Source of the DNA: Elusimicrobia bacterium GWD2_63_28
Lineage (GTDB): Bacteria > Elusimicrobiota > Elusimicrobia > Elusimicrobiales > UBA9959
Direction: 5' to 3'
DNA length: 64,000 nt
Assembly: GCA_001799895.1 (NCBI GenBank)
Contig: MGUI01000017.1
Span: 1-64,000, forward strand
Part shown: positions 36,605-45,030 of the stretch, in pieces
Numbering within the stretch: the first letter of the stretch is position 1
How the letters are laid out: each line of letters begins with the position of its first letter
Notes under the pieces: generated by a model
Databases searched by the model: none
What the model was told of the DNA's origin: nothing
What the model saw: only the letters and a program-made list of their open reading frames with translations
Translations under genes and position numbers: made by a program

Positions 36605-37564
36605 TCAGGTCCAGCCGAGGTACATTCTTACGGTATGGTAGTCCACCGCCCTGAGGGCGATATAAGAGGTAATAATAAGAAGGGCGGCGGCGCCCCACTG
36701 CAGGGCGGGCCGGGGCGGTGCACCCGGCATGGTCCAGGCGTTCTCTTCCCAGGTCTTGCCGGAGCGCAGCCAGGAGGCCAGGCTATAGAGGGAATAGGCC
36801 GCGAGGGCCAGGACAGGGAAGCCGGCGTAGGCGGCCTCGGGCAGCGGGGCCAGCCAGGGAGGCAGGCTGTATTCCCAGCCGGAGCCGGCGGCGCGGTTCC
36901 ACCAGTTCCAGAGCAGGCCGCAGGCGAGCCCGGCCAGGGCCAGGCGTATGGTCTTAGCCGGCAATCCCCCCGACAGCTCCCGCAGCAGGGAAGGCAGGCC
37001 CAGGCGCAGGTTGAGGGGCTCGGCCAGCAGGGCCGCGGCGGGCACGGCCAGCGGCCAGAACAGCGCCGGCTTGGCCAGTGCGGTGAGCAGCAGCGCGGCC
37101 CCCGCTGCCAGGAAGTAGCGGGGCAGGGCCTTTGGGATCTTGAAAGGGGCGGATTTGAGGCCGCGGAAAAAGCCGAAAGACCTGAACAGTTCGTCCAGGA
37201 CGAAGAGGCAGGGCAGCGCCGCCGCCCAGGAGAGCAGGCGCCCGCCCCAGCGGGTGGGCAGCACCGAGGACTGGTCGAAATAGTGCCAGGCTTGCAGGCG
37301 CACGTTCAGCAGCTCCGCCAGGGCGCCCAGGGCCAGCGACCAGGCCGCCAGGAAAAAGAATTCCGCGGGGCGGGAGATCAGCGGGGAATTTCCCTTGAAC
37401 CGGTAGGCGAGGTTGTCGGCCAGCAGGATAAAGCTCCAGGCCGCGAAAGGGAAGAACTGGTTGTTTATCGGCTCTATGCCGGTGTACCTGCCGGCGTAGC
37501 CGATGAAGGTCAGGAAGAACGCCAGGTATAGCGCGTACTTTGAAATCTGGTCCTCTTCGAACAT
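36605..37564 (-). CDS. multi-pass membrane protein of unknown function
   Basis: 319 residues with about nine hydrophobic helices and conserved-looking Trp/Arg loops (LLWNWWNRAAGSGWEY, LADNLAYRFKGNSPL). No known transporter or enzyme motif was recognised. The SD-less ATG is preceded by TTGCTT, an 18-nt spacer and TATCAT that ends 7 bases before it, so the transcript could be leaderless. Confidence 0.7.
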   Translation of the reverse strand: MFEEDQISKYALYLAFFLTFIGYAGRYTGIEPINNQFFPFAAWSFILLADNLAYRFKGNSPLISRPAEFFFLAAWSLALGALAELLNVRLQAWHYFDQSSVLPTRWGGRLLSWAAALPCLFVLDELFRSFGFFRGLKSAPFKIPKALPRYFLAAGAALLLTALAKPALFWPLAVPAAALLAEPLNLRLGLPSLLRELSGGLPAKTIRLALAGLACGLLWNWWNRAAGSGWEYSLPPWLAPLPEAAYAGFPVLALAAYSLYSLASWLRSGKTWEENAWTMPGAPPRPALQWGAAALLIITSYIALRAVDYHTVRMYLGWT

Positions 37565-37616
37565 CAGTTAAATGATAGCAACGCGCGGTTGTGGAAAGCA
37601 ACAGGGGAAAAAGAAA

Positions 37617-37640
37617 GAAAGAGGCGGCGGCGCCTCTTTC
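37617..37640 (-). terminator. terminator of the dcw/Ldh transcription unit
   Basis: GAAAGAGGCG-GCGG-CGCCTCTTTC. On the minus strand it is followed by TTTCTTTTT. It lies 26 bases beyond the Ldh-type gene. Confidence 0.9.
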
Positions 37641-37665
37641 TCCCCTGTAACGTCCCCCGCGCGGG

Positions 37666-38781
37666 TCAGAAGCTGAATTTGTACTGCTTCAGCCCCAGCT
37701 CGTCGCGCATGGCGATGATCTCGCCCTGGGTTTCTTTGTTAAGCGGCACGCCCCGGTCCTTGCGGTACAGCCAGGCCAGGTGTTCCTTCTCGCCGGCGGT
37801 GTAGATGCGCTTCGCGCCGGGCATCTTCTTCGAGGCCCGCAGTTCGCGCAGGATATTGCCGGCGGTCTTCTTGAAAGAGCGCAGCGGCACGAAGTGTTCG
37901 ATGTCGATGGCCAGGAAGAAATGCCCGAGCGGGTAGGGGATCTTTTTCCCCTTCTTGTCCACGCCGAGCAGCGCCTTCATGTAGGCGCCCTGCTGCAGGG
38001 CGGCGGAGAGGATCTCCACCACGGTGCAGTAGCCGTAGCCCTTGTAGCCGGCCAGTTCCTCGCCGATGCCGCCGAGCGGCACCAGGGCGGCGGTGCCCGC
38101 CACCAGGTCCTTGAGCACGGCCCTGGAGTCGGTCTTGGAGTTGCCGTGCTCGTCGATCACCCAGCCCTTGGGCATCTTCTTGCCGAGCTTGGCGTAAACC
38201 TCTATCTTGCCGCGCTGCGTGATGGGCGTGGCGCAGTCGAGCAGGAACGGGAATTTCTCGTCGGTGGGGATAGCGAACGTGAGCGGGTTGGTGCCCATCA
38301 TGTTCTCGACGCCGAAAGTCGGGGCGACCGACGGGCGGGCATTGGTGCCGGTGATGCCGATCATGCCGGCCTTCGAGGCCAGCATCGCGTGGTAGCCGGC
38401 TATGCCGTAATGGGTGGAGTTGCGCACCGCCGTCATGCCGAGGCCGAACTTTTTGGCCTTCTTGACGGCCATTTCCATGGCGCGCTTGGCGATGTAGTGG
38501 CCCATGCCGTTATGCCCGTCGATGACCGCCGTGGTCGGGGTCTCGCGGACCACTTCGAATTTAGTTTTCGGCAGCTGTACTCCCTGCTTGATGCGGTCGT
38601 AATAGATCGGCTTCAGGCGCGAGGCGCCGTGCGAATCTATGCCCAGCTTGTCCGCGGTTATCAGCACGTCGGCGCAGACCGCGGCCTCCTCCGCCGGCAC
38701 GCCTATGCCCCTGAAGACGTCGCGCATGAAGCGCTCCATCACGTCGAACTTCACCCACTTCGCACCTTTCTCTATTTCCAT
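37666..38781 (-). CDS. Ldh2/MDH-family NAD(P)-dependent 2-hydroxyacid (malate/L-lactate-type) dehydrogenase
   Basis: 371 residues of the type-2 malate/L-lactate dehydrogenase family, distinct from Rossmann LDH. It has the N-terminal segment DSHGASRLKPIYYDRIK, the cofactor region NSTHYGIAGYHAMLA and PSVAPTFGVENMMGTNPLTFAIPT. Members reduce 2-oxoacids (malate, lactate, sulfolactate, ureidoglycolate); the substrate cannot be chosen. SD CGGAGGAAAA. It lies 16 bases after murG and is probably the last gene of the dcw unit. Confidence 0.92.
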   Translation of the reverse strand: MEIEKGAKWVKFDVMERFMRDVFRGIGVPAEEAAVCADVLITADKLGIDSHGASRLKPIYYDRIKQGVQLPKTKFEVVRETPTTAVIDGHNGMGHYIAKRAMEMAVKKAKKFGLGMTAVRNSTHYGIAGYHAMLASKAGMIGITGTNARPSVAPTFGVENMMGTNPLTFAIPTDEKFPFLLDCATPITQRGKIEVYAKLGKKMPKGWVIDEHGNSKTDSRAVLKDLVAGTAALVPLGGIGEELAGYKGYGYCTVVEILSAALQQGAYMKALLGVDKKGKKIPYPLGHFFLAIDIEHFVPLRSFKKTAGNILRELRASKKMPGAKRIYTAGEKEHLAWLYRKDRGVPLNKETQGEIIAMRDELGLKQYKFSF

Positions 38782-38797
38782 TTTAGTTTTCCTCCGT

Positions 38798-39913
38798 TTA
38801 AATCAAGGCGTCTTTTTCTACCAGGTCGGCCAGGGCCGCGGCGGCCGCGAGGCCGCCGGGGATGCCGGTTCTGGCGTAGCTCGCCGACATCCCGGCTGCG
38901 CGCTCCGGGTCGCCTATGAAATTGCGTATGGCGGCCGCCAGCCTGTTGTCGAAATCCGGCCCCTCGTCCAGGCAGAGGGCGGCGCCGCTGCCGGCCAGCG
39001 CCAGCGCGTTGTGCTTCTGGTGGTCGCCGGCCGAGGTGGGCAGCGGCACCAGGATGGCCGGCTTTTTAAGCTGGACCAGTTCGGCCACGGTGCTGGCGCC
39101 GGAGCGCGAGATCACCAGGTCCGCCGCGGCGTACAGCGCCGGCATATCCTCGCGGTAGTCAAAGACCTTCAGGCCGCTTTCTCCGCCCAGGCCCGCCTCC
39201 GCGTAGGCGGCCTGCACCTCTTCGAAATTCTTCCGGCCGGTCACGTGCACGGCCTGCAGGTCCCCTTTCAGGATCCTGGCGGCGGAGATGAAGGCGGCGT
39301 TGAGGCGGCGCGCCCCCTGGCTGCCGCCGAAGATCAGCGCCGTGAATTTAGCCGGCTCCAGGCCGAGCGCCGCGCGCGCGCCGGCGCGGGCGCGCTCCTG
39401 CCTGAAGGCCTCGCGTATCGGCGTGCCGGTCAGCACGGAGCGAGCTTCGAAAGGGTTGTCCTGTACCGGCAGGCCCAGCGCGGCGCGGCGGCAGAACCGG
39501 GCGGCCAGGAGGTTGCCCAGGCCGAACCTGGCGTTGGACTCGTGTATGTAGACCGGGATGCCGGCCAGCCGTGCCGCCAGGGCGGCCGGGAAAGCGACGT
39601 AGCTGCCGGTGCCGATCACGGCCGCCGGCTTAAAGTCGGACATTATCCTGCGGGCCAGCGCCAGGGATTTCAGGAATTTGAAGAAGAACGCCGCCTGCCT
39701 GAAGGGATCCAGGCTGCGCGGCAGCGCGACCATATCCAGCTCGGCGTAGGGGAAGTCCGCTTCCTCCAGGGCCGGGCGGGCGATATCCTCTTTCTTGACC
39801 AGGAAGAGCGGCTGCCAGCCGCGCGCGCGCAGCTCTACCGCCAGCGCGAAACCGGGGTAAAAATGCCCGCCGGTACCGCCGGAGGCTATCAGGGCGCGCT
39901 TTTTTTCTACCAT
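38798..39913 (-). CDS. murG: UDP-GlcNAc:undecaprenyl-PP-MurNAc-pentapeptide GlcNAc transferase
   Basis: Makes lipid II from lipid I at the inner membrane face. 371 residues of GT28 type with GGTGGHFYPG near the N terminus, HESNARFGLGN, IFGGSQGARRLN, and the UDP-GlcNAc site ISRSGASTVAEL. ATG 39913 overlaps the ftsW stop by 7 bases; the longer open frame upstream shadows ftsW. Confidence 0.96.
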   Translation of the reverse strand: MVEKKRALIASGGTGGHFYPGFALAVELRARGWQPLFLVKKEDIARPALEEADFPYAELDMVALPRSLDPFRQAAFFFKFLKSLALARRIMSDFKPAAVIGTGSYVAFPAALAARLAGIPVYIHESNARFGLGNLLAARFCRRAALGLPVQDNPFEARSVLTGTPIREAFRQERARAGARAALGLEPAKFTALIFGGSQGARRLNAAFISAARILKGDLQAVHVTGRKNFEEVQAAYAEAGLGGESGLKVFDYREDMPALYAAADLVISRSGASTVAELVQLKKPAILVPLPTSAGDHQKHNALALAGSGAALCLDEGPDFDNRLAAAIRNFIGDPERAAGMSASYARTGIPGGLAAAAALADLVEKDALI

Positions 39914-41052
39914 TGTTTGCCGCTCCTGTGGGCCGAGACGTTGAGGATGATGCCGACCATGATCATGGCTGACCAGATGGAAGAGCCGCCGTAGGAGAAG
40001 AAGGGCAGCGGGATGCCCTTGGTAGGCAGGATGCCGATGGACATGCCGATATTGTAGAAGGCCTGCAGCGAGATGAGCAGCGTCAGGCCCAGGGCGGTGA
40101 GGGAGGTGAAGATGCTGGGCGCGTTGCGCGCAATGCGCGCGCCCTTCAGCAGCAGGGCCGTAAAGAGCCCGGTGATGAACAGCCCGCCCACCAGGCCCAG
40201 CTCCTCCGCTACGACCGGGAAAATGAAATCGGTGTGGGGCTCGGGAATGTACATCAGCTTCAGCTTGGAGGCGCCGAGGCCCTTGCCGAACCAGCCGCCG
40301 GAGCCGACGGCGAGCATGCCCTGCACCAGCTGGTAGCCCTTGCCCGAGGTGTCGTTCCACGGGGAGAGCACCGCTTTCAGGCGGGCTATGCGGTAGGGAA
40401 AGAGTATGAACTGCACGATAATGACCGGGATGGCGGCCAGGAGAGGGGCAAGGACGAACTTGAGCGGCACGCCGGCGGCGCCCGCCATGAACAGGGCCAC
40501 GCCGAAGATCAGCGCGGGCGTGCCCAGGTCGGGCCCCGCGGCGATCAGGGCCAGGACGACGAGCGTGGCGACGAGCGGCTTGAGCAACTCCCGCCAGTTT
40601 TCTTTGAGGCGGCTCATATTGCGGTCGAAATAGTCGGCGAGGTAAAGGATCACTATGATCTTGGCGAACTCGCTGGTCTGCAGTTTCATGAAGCCCAGCG
40701 GGATCCAGCGGCGGGCGCCGGCCACCTTGGGCATGAACAGCGTCAGCAGCAGCAGCGCGGCCGTCACCAGGAAGGCCGGCTTGATGTAGGGGCGTACGCG
40801 CTCCAGGTCCAGGCGCATGGCCGCCGCCATCAGGCCGAAGCCGGTCAGCATGAATAGCGCCTGCTTCTTGGTGAAGAAGAGGGTATCCAGCCCCTTGCTG
40901 CCGGCCCAGATGGCGCTCGCCGAGAACAGCGAGACCAGGCCCATGGCGAGCAGTATGATCACGACGAAGAAGAGCGGGTAGTCCATGAACCGCAGGTTGC
41001 GGTTATTGATGACATTGTAGGCCGGCTTCTGGCGTTTCGAGGCGTAGTCCAT
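39907..41052 (-). CDS. ftsW: septal peptidoglycan polymerase (SEDS family) FtsW
   Basis: 381 residues, about ten membrane helices. SEDS motifs include GARRWIPLGFMKLQTSEFAK, AGPDLGTPALI and PFFSYGGSS. It polymerises glycan strands with the class B PBP at the septum. ATG 41052 is 8 bases after murD; frame extension beyond it shadows murD. FtsW rather than RodA is inferred from dcw location. Confidence 0.95.
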   Translation of the reverse strand: MDYASKRQKPAYNVINNRNLRFMDYPLFFVVIILLAMGLVSLFSASAIWAGSKGLDTLFFTKKQALFMLTGFGLMAAAMRLDLERVRPYIKPAFLVTAALLLLTLFMPKVAGARRWIPLGFMKLQTSEFAKIIVILYLADYFDRNMSRLKENWRELLKPLVATLVVLALIAAGPDLGTPALIFGVALFMAGAAGVPLKFVLAPLLAAIPVIIVQFILFPYRIARLKAVLSPWNDTSGKGYQLVQGMLAVGSGGWFGKGLGASKLKLMYIPEPHTDFIFPVVAEELGLVGGLFITGLFTALLLKGARIARNAPSIFTSLTALGLTLLISLQAFYNIGMSIGILPTKGIPLPFFSYGGSSIWSAMIMVGIILNVSAHRSGKQW

Positions 41053-41060
41053 GGTTGTCG

Positions 41061-42431
41061 TCAGGCGCCGAGCCTCTTCACGAAGGCCTTGAACTTGCGC
41101 CCCCGGTCCTCGAAATCTTTGAACTGGTCGAAGGAGGCGCAGGCCGGGGAAAAGAGGGCGATGTCCCCCTTCTCGCCGAGCTGCAGTATCTCCCGGCAGG
41201 CCGTCTCCATCGTGACGGCGGTTATGAGCGGCGCGCTCCCGGCGAGCTCGGCCTCGATCTTGGGCGCGTCCGCGCCTATGGCCAGCACGCCTTTCACGCT
41301 GCTCTTTATCAGCGGGATCAGCGGGGCGTAGGGCAGGCCTTTGCCGAGCCCGCCCAGGATGAGCCAGATATTCTTCTTCGCGCCGAGCGCCTTCAGCGCC
41401 ACGACGGTGGAATCCACGTTGGTGCCCTTGGAGTCGTTTACGAAATTTATGCCGCGCACCGTCCCGGCCGGCTCTATGCGGTGCTCCACTCCCTTGAAGG
41501 AGGAGAAGACTTTTTTCAGCGCCGCGGGGCTGGCGCCGCAGTGCAGGGCCATCAGCCCGGCGCACATGGCGTTCTCCAGGTTGTGCGCGCCCGGCAGGGC
41601 AGGCGGCTTTACGGCGAAGGCCTTGCCGCCATGTTTGAAATGGATCTTCCCCCCGGCCGCCCACGCGGCGAGTCTGCCGCCGGCGCGCAGGGAGGAGAAG
41701 AACAGCGCTTTTGACGGGCAGGCTTTGGCCAGCTCCCGGCAGTATTTATCTTCGAAATTGAAAACGCAGCAGCCGTCCTTGTCCTGGAATCTGAAGACTT
41801 TTTTCTTGGCCTCGACGTAAGCGGCCATGCTTCCGTGGTGGTCCAGGTGGTCGGGGGTGACGTTCAGCACGCAGGCGGCGTCGGGCTTAATGTGGGCGCT
41901 GTCTTCCAGCTGGTAGCTGGACACTTCCATAACTACGGCGTCTCCGGGGCGCGCCTTGGGCGCGGTCTCGGCCGCCGGGATGCCGACATTCCCGCAGACC
42001 AGGGCGCGGCCGCCGGGGCGCAGCGCGGCGTTCATGATCTCCCCCAGCAGCGTGGTGGTGGTGGTCTTGCCGTTGGTGCCTGTCACGGCAAGCAGCGAGC
42101 CGGCGCGGGAGAAGGCCAGGGCTATTTCTATTTCGCTGAAAACCGGGATCTTCTTTTTCTTGAGCGCTTTTATCAGCGGGTTGGCGTGGGACATGCCGGG
42201 GCTTTTTACGGCGAAGCCGCAGGCAAAGGCCCGCCTGCCGTGGCCGCCGGTCTCCGTCTCTACCGAGCGGGCGAGGCCCTTGAGCCTGTCTTTCAGCTCG
42301 GCCGCCGGCGCGCCGTCCGAGAGCAGCACGGAGAAGCCGCGGGCCGCCAGCAGGTTCGCGCAGGCGACGCCGGACTTGCCGGCGCCTATTACCAGCGCCT
42401 TGCGGCCTTTCAGGTCTTGCGGGTTGAACAT
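41061..42431 (-). CDS. murD: UDP-MurNAc-L-alanine:D-glutamate ligase
   Basis: 456 residues. A Rossmann-like N-terminal domain (VIGAGKSGVACANLL) is followed by the Mur-ligase ATP site TGTNGKTTTT, the HLDHHGSM segment and the C-terminal domain start (NDSKGTNVDST). It adds D-Glu to UDP-MurNAc-L-Ala. One base separates it from mraY. Confidence 0.96.
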   Translation of the reverse strand: MFNPQDLKGRKALVIGAGKSGVACANLLAARGFSVLLSDGAPAAELKDRLKGLARSVETETGGHGRRAFACGFAVKSPGMSHANPLIKALKKKKIPVFSEIEIALAFSRAGSLLAVTGTNGKTTTTTLLGEIMNAALRPGGRALVCGNVGIPAAETAPKARPGDAVVMEVSSYQLEDSAHIKPDAACVLNVTPDHLDHHGSMAAYVEAKKKVFRFQDKDGCCVFNFEDKYCRELAKACPSKALFFSSLRAGGRLAAWAAGGKIHFKHGGKAFAVKPPALPGAHNLENAMCAGLMALHCGASPAALKKVFSSFKGVEHRIEPAGTVRGINFVNDSKGTNVDSTVVALKALGAKKNIWLILGGLGKGLPYAPLIPLIKSSVKGVLAIGADAPKIEAELAGSAPLITAVTMETACREILQLGEKGDIALFSPACASFDQFKDFEDRGRKFKAFVKRLGA

Positions 42432-42432
42432 A

Positions 42433-43518
42433 TCAGCGTATCTTCAGCGACGAGAGCGCTATCAGCATCAGCATGATGCCGACGATCCAGAAGCGCACCG
42501 TCACCTTGGACTCGGCTATGCCCTTCAGCTCGAAATGGTGGTGTATCGGGGCCATCAGGAAGAGGCGCTTCTTGTTGCGCAGCTTGAAGGAGCCCATCTG
42601 CAGGATCACCGAGAGGGTCTCCACCAGGAAGATGCCGCCGGCCACCGGCAGCAGCAGTTCCTGCTTGGTGACTATGGCCGCCGTGCCTATGGCCCCGCCC
42701 AGGAACAGCGAGCTGGTGTCGCCCATGAACACCTCCGCCGGGTGGGCGTTGTACCACAAAAAACCCAGGCAGGAGCCTATCAGCGCGGACAGGAAGACGG
42801 TTATCTCGCCGGCGCCGTCGACGTAGATCAGCTTCAGGTAGGAGGCCCACTTCACGTTGCCGGCGGCGTAGGCTATAATCGCGAAGGTCAGGGCCGTGAA
42901 GACTATCGAGCCGGCGGCCAGGCCGTCGAGGCCGTCGGTAAGGTTCACGGCGTTGGACGAGCCGATGATGACCAGCATGGCGAGCGCCGCGTAGAGGAAG
43001 CCGAGGTTCAGGTAGACTTCCTTGGTGTAGGGGATCGAGAGCAGGTTGGCGTACTCGGCGTTGGGCGGGCTGACGGCCAGGTAGACCACCACGCTGATAG
43101 CGGTAAAGAGCTGCAGGGAGAATTTGAATTTCGAGGAAGCTCCCTTGGGGTTCTTCTTTACCAGCTTGGTGTAGTCGTCCATCCAGCCGGTGAAGGCCAG
43201 CACCACGGTGGTGAACAGCATCAGCAGGATGAAGCGGTTGTCCATGCGCGCCCAGAGGGCGGTGGAGACCAGCAGGGTCAGGAAGATCAGCAGGCCGCCC
43301 ATGGTGGTGGTGCCCTGCTTGGCCAGGTGCGACTGGGGGCCGTCGGTGCGCTGTATCTGGCCTATCTTGAAGGTGCGCAGCTTGGCTATCAGCCAGGGGC
43401 CGATCAGGAGGCTTAAGAGGAAGGAGGTGATCACGGCGCCGCCGGCGCGGAAGGTGATGTACTGGAAAACGTTGAGCGGGCTGAAGAAGTCTTTCAGATA
43501 GTGCGCGTAGTAGAGCAT
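42433..43518 (-). CDS. mraY: phospho-MurNAc-pentapeptide transferase
   Basis: Makes lipid I on undecaprenyl phosphate. 361 residues and about ten membrane helices, with DDYTKLVKKNPKG, NAVNLTDGLDGLAAG (catalytic Asp pair), MGDTSSLFLGG and the His-rich HHHFELKG. Its start faces the divergent C11 peptidase across a 137-bp gap. Normally it follows murF; here 3.1 kb separates them. Confidence 0.96.
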   Translation of the reverse strand: MLYYAHYLKDFFSPLNVFQYITFRAGGAVITSFLLSLLIGPWLIAKLRTFKIGQIQRTDGPQSHLAKQGTTTMGGLLIFLTLLVSTALWARMDNRFILLMLFTTVVLAFTGWMDDYTKLVKKNPKGASSKFKFSLQLFTAISVVVYLAVSPPNAEYANLLSIPYTKEVYLNLGFLYAALAMLVIIGSSNAVNLTDGLDGLAAGSIVFTALTFAIIAYAAGNVKWASYLKLIYVDGAGEITVFLSALIGSCLGFLWYNAHPAEVFMGDTSSLFLGGAIGTAAIVTKQELLLPVAGGIFLVETLSVILQMGSFKLRNKKRLFLMAPIHHHFELKGIAESKVTVRFWIVGIMLMLIALSSLKIR

Positions 43519-43606
43519 AGTCTCCTGGAAGCGGCTTGGCTGCTTCTATTAATAACTATATTTTAATACTTTTTTAGCGGGTTGTCTTTTCCCCAAGGTC
43601 CTAGGC

Positions 43607-43624
43607 GGACTTTGCCCCTAATGC
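43607..43624 (+). promoter_or_regulatory. shared upstream element before the C11 peptidase
   Basis: GGACTTTGCCCCTAATGC, in the same orientation relative to the downstream gene as the elements before two other secreted-protein genes. It sits 32 bases upstream of the ATG. A TATAAT (43650-43655) directly abuts the ATG. Confidence 0.35.
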
Positions 43625-43655
43625 TCATGCGGACATTTGGCGGTGCCGCTATAAT

Positions 43656-44954
43656 ATGAACGTGAAATTAAATCCCTTTTTCGCCGCCCTCCTTCTTTTG
43701 ATCTCCGCCCTTCCCGCGGGCGCTTTCGAACTCGAAGCGCTGAACCTTGCCGGCCTGCCGGCCGTGGAGATCCCCGTCCCGCCCGCCGAAGATCGCCCGG
43801 CGCCGAAAGAATGGACCGTGCTGATCTACGTGAGCGCCCGCAACAATCTGGGCCTCGAGGCCATCAAGGACGTCAACGAGATGGAGGCCGCCGGCTCCAC
43901 GGGGAAAGTCAACGTCGTCGTAGAGATGGGCCGCATCGTGACGGCGCCTCCCTTCAACCCCTTCTCTTCCGTGCAGGAGCCCGCGCCCCCTCAGGCGGAC
44001 TGGACCGGCTCGCGCCGCTTCCTGATGGTCAAGGACGCCGACCCGCTGAAGATCAATTCCCCGGTGCTGGCGCATTTCCCCGACGCCGACATGGGCGACT
44101 GGAAGCACCTGGCCGAATTCATAGCCTGGGGAAAGGCGGCCTATCCCGCCAGGAAATACATGCTGATCGTGGGCGGCCATGGCAGCGGCTGGCGCGGCGT
44201 GAAGCCGCCTCCCGGCGCGGCCAAGGGCATTTCTTACGACGAGCCTTCCGGCCACCATATCTCCCCCGCCGAACTGGCGGCGGCCATAAAGGCCGGCGGC
44301 GGCGTGAACGTCTACGCCTCGGACGCCTGCCTGATGCAGACGGTGGAGGTCATCTACGACCTGAAGGATTCCGCGGAATACGTGGTGGGCTCGCAGGAAA
44401 CCACGCCGGGCAGCGGCTATAACTACGAGGTCTTCCTGAAGGCGCTCGCGGCCGGCCCCTCCGACTCTTTTTCCGCCGCGCAGTCCATCATGAAGGGCTT
44501 CTCCGAGTTCTATTACGGGACGCAGAAGATGTCGGTGACCATGTCCATCGTGCGGCCCTCGGCGGCGCCGGAGCTGGCGCGGCTGATGGATAAGTTCGCG
44601 CGGCTGGTGCTCGCGTCCCCGGCGGACATGGCGCTCTACCACGAAAAGAAATGGGGACTGCGCAACTTCGAAGATGAAGACGCGCGCGACCTGTACCAGC
44701 TGATGAAGCTCTACTTCGACAATTCCCCCACCCCTGCGGTCAGGGAAGCGGCGAAGGAAGTCATAGTCTTCCTGTCCGAAAAATTTATTCTGCGCAACGA
44801 CGCCCTGGGCCACAAATCAAAGGACGCCAACGGCGTCTCGGTCTTCTTCCCGCTCTTCTACATGAACTACAAGCCCAAGTATGAATACCTGACCTTCTCC
44901 CAAACCACCCACTGGGACGAGATGGTCAAAGCGGTAGTGGATTCCAAAAGATAG
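43656..44954 (+). CDS. secreted clostripain-family (C11) cysteine peptidase
   Basis: 432 residues with a signal peptide (FFAALLLLISALPAGAFE). The caspase-like C11 fold shows WTVLIYVSARNNLG, the catalytic His in IVGGHGSGWRG and the catalytic Cys in ASDACLMQTVEV, then SQETTPGSGYNY. C11 enzymes cleave after Arg or Lys. No SD precedes the ATG; TATAAT abuts it, so a leaderless start at GTG 43662 is possible. The gene lies inside the dcw cluster on the opposite strand. Confidence 0.92.
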   Translation: MNVKLNPFFAALLLLISALPAGAFELEALNLAGLPAVEIPVPPAEDRPAPKEWTVLIYVSARNNLGLEAIKDVNEMEAAGSTGKVNVVVEMGRIVTAPPFNPFSSVQEPAPPQADWTGSRRFLMVKDADPLKINSPVLAHFPDADMGDWKHLAEFIAWGKAAYPARKYMLIVGGHGSGWRGVKPPPGAAKGISYDEPSGHHISPAELAAAIKAGGGVNVYASDACLMQTVEVIYDLKDSAEYVVGSQETTPGSGYNYEVFLKALAAGPSDSFSAAQSIMKGFSEFYYGTQKMSVTMSIVRPSAAPELARLMDKFARLVLASPADMALYHEKKWGLRNFEDEDARDLYQLMKLYFDNSPTPAVREAAKEVIVFLSEKFILRNDALGHKSKDANGVSVFFPLFYMNYKPKYEYLTFSQTTHWDEMVKAVVDSKR

Positions 44955-44978
44955 GGGCCCCGGCGGGCCGCAAAGCAG

Positions 44979-45003
44979 AACCGCCGGGGTTGCCCCGGCG
45001 GTT
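44979..45003. terminator. strong hairpin between convergent C11 peptidase and proS
   Basis: AACCGCCGGGG-TTG-CCCCGGCGGTT, an 11-bp perfect stem. Neither strand has a good U-run, so termination is inferred from position between convergent genes. Confidence 0.65.
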
Positions 45004-45030
45004 CCGTTCATTCTCCAGAGCACCGCGTCG

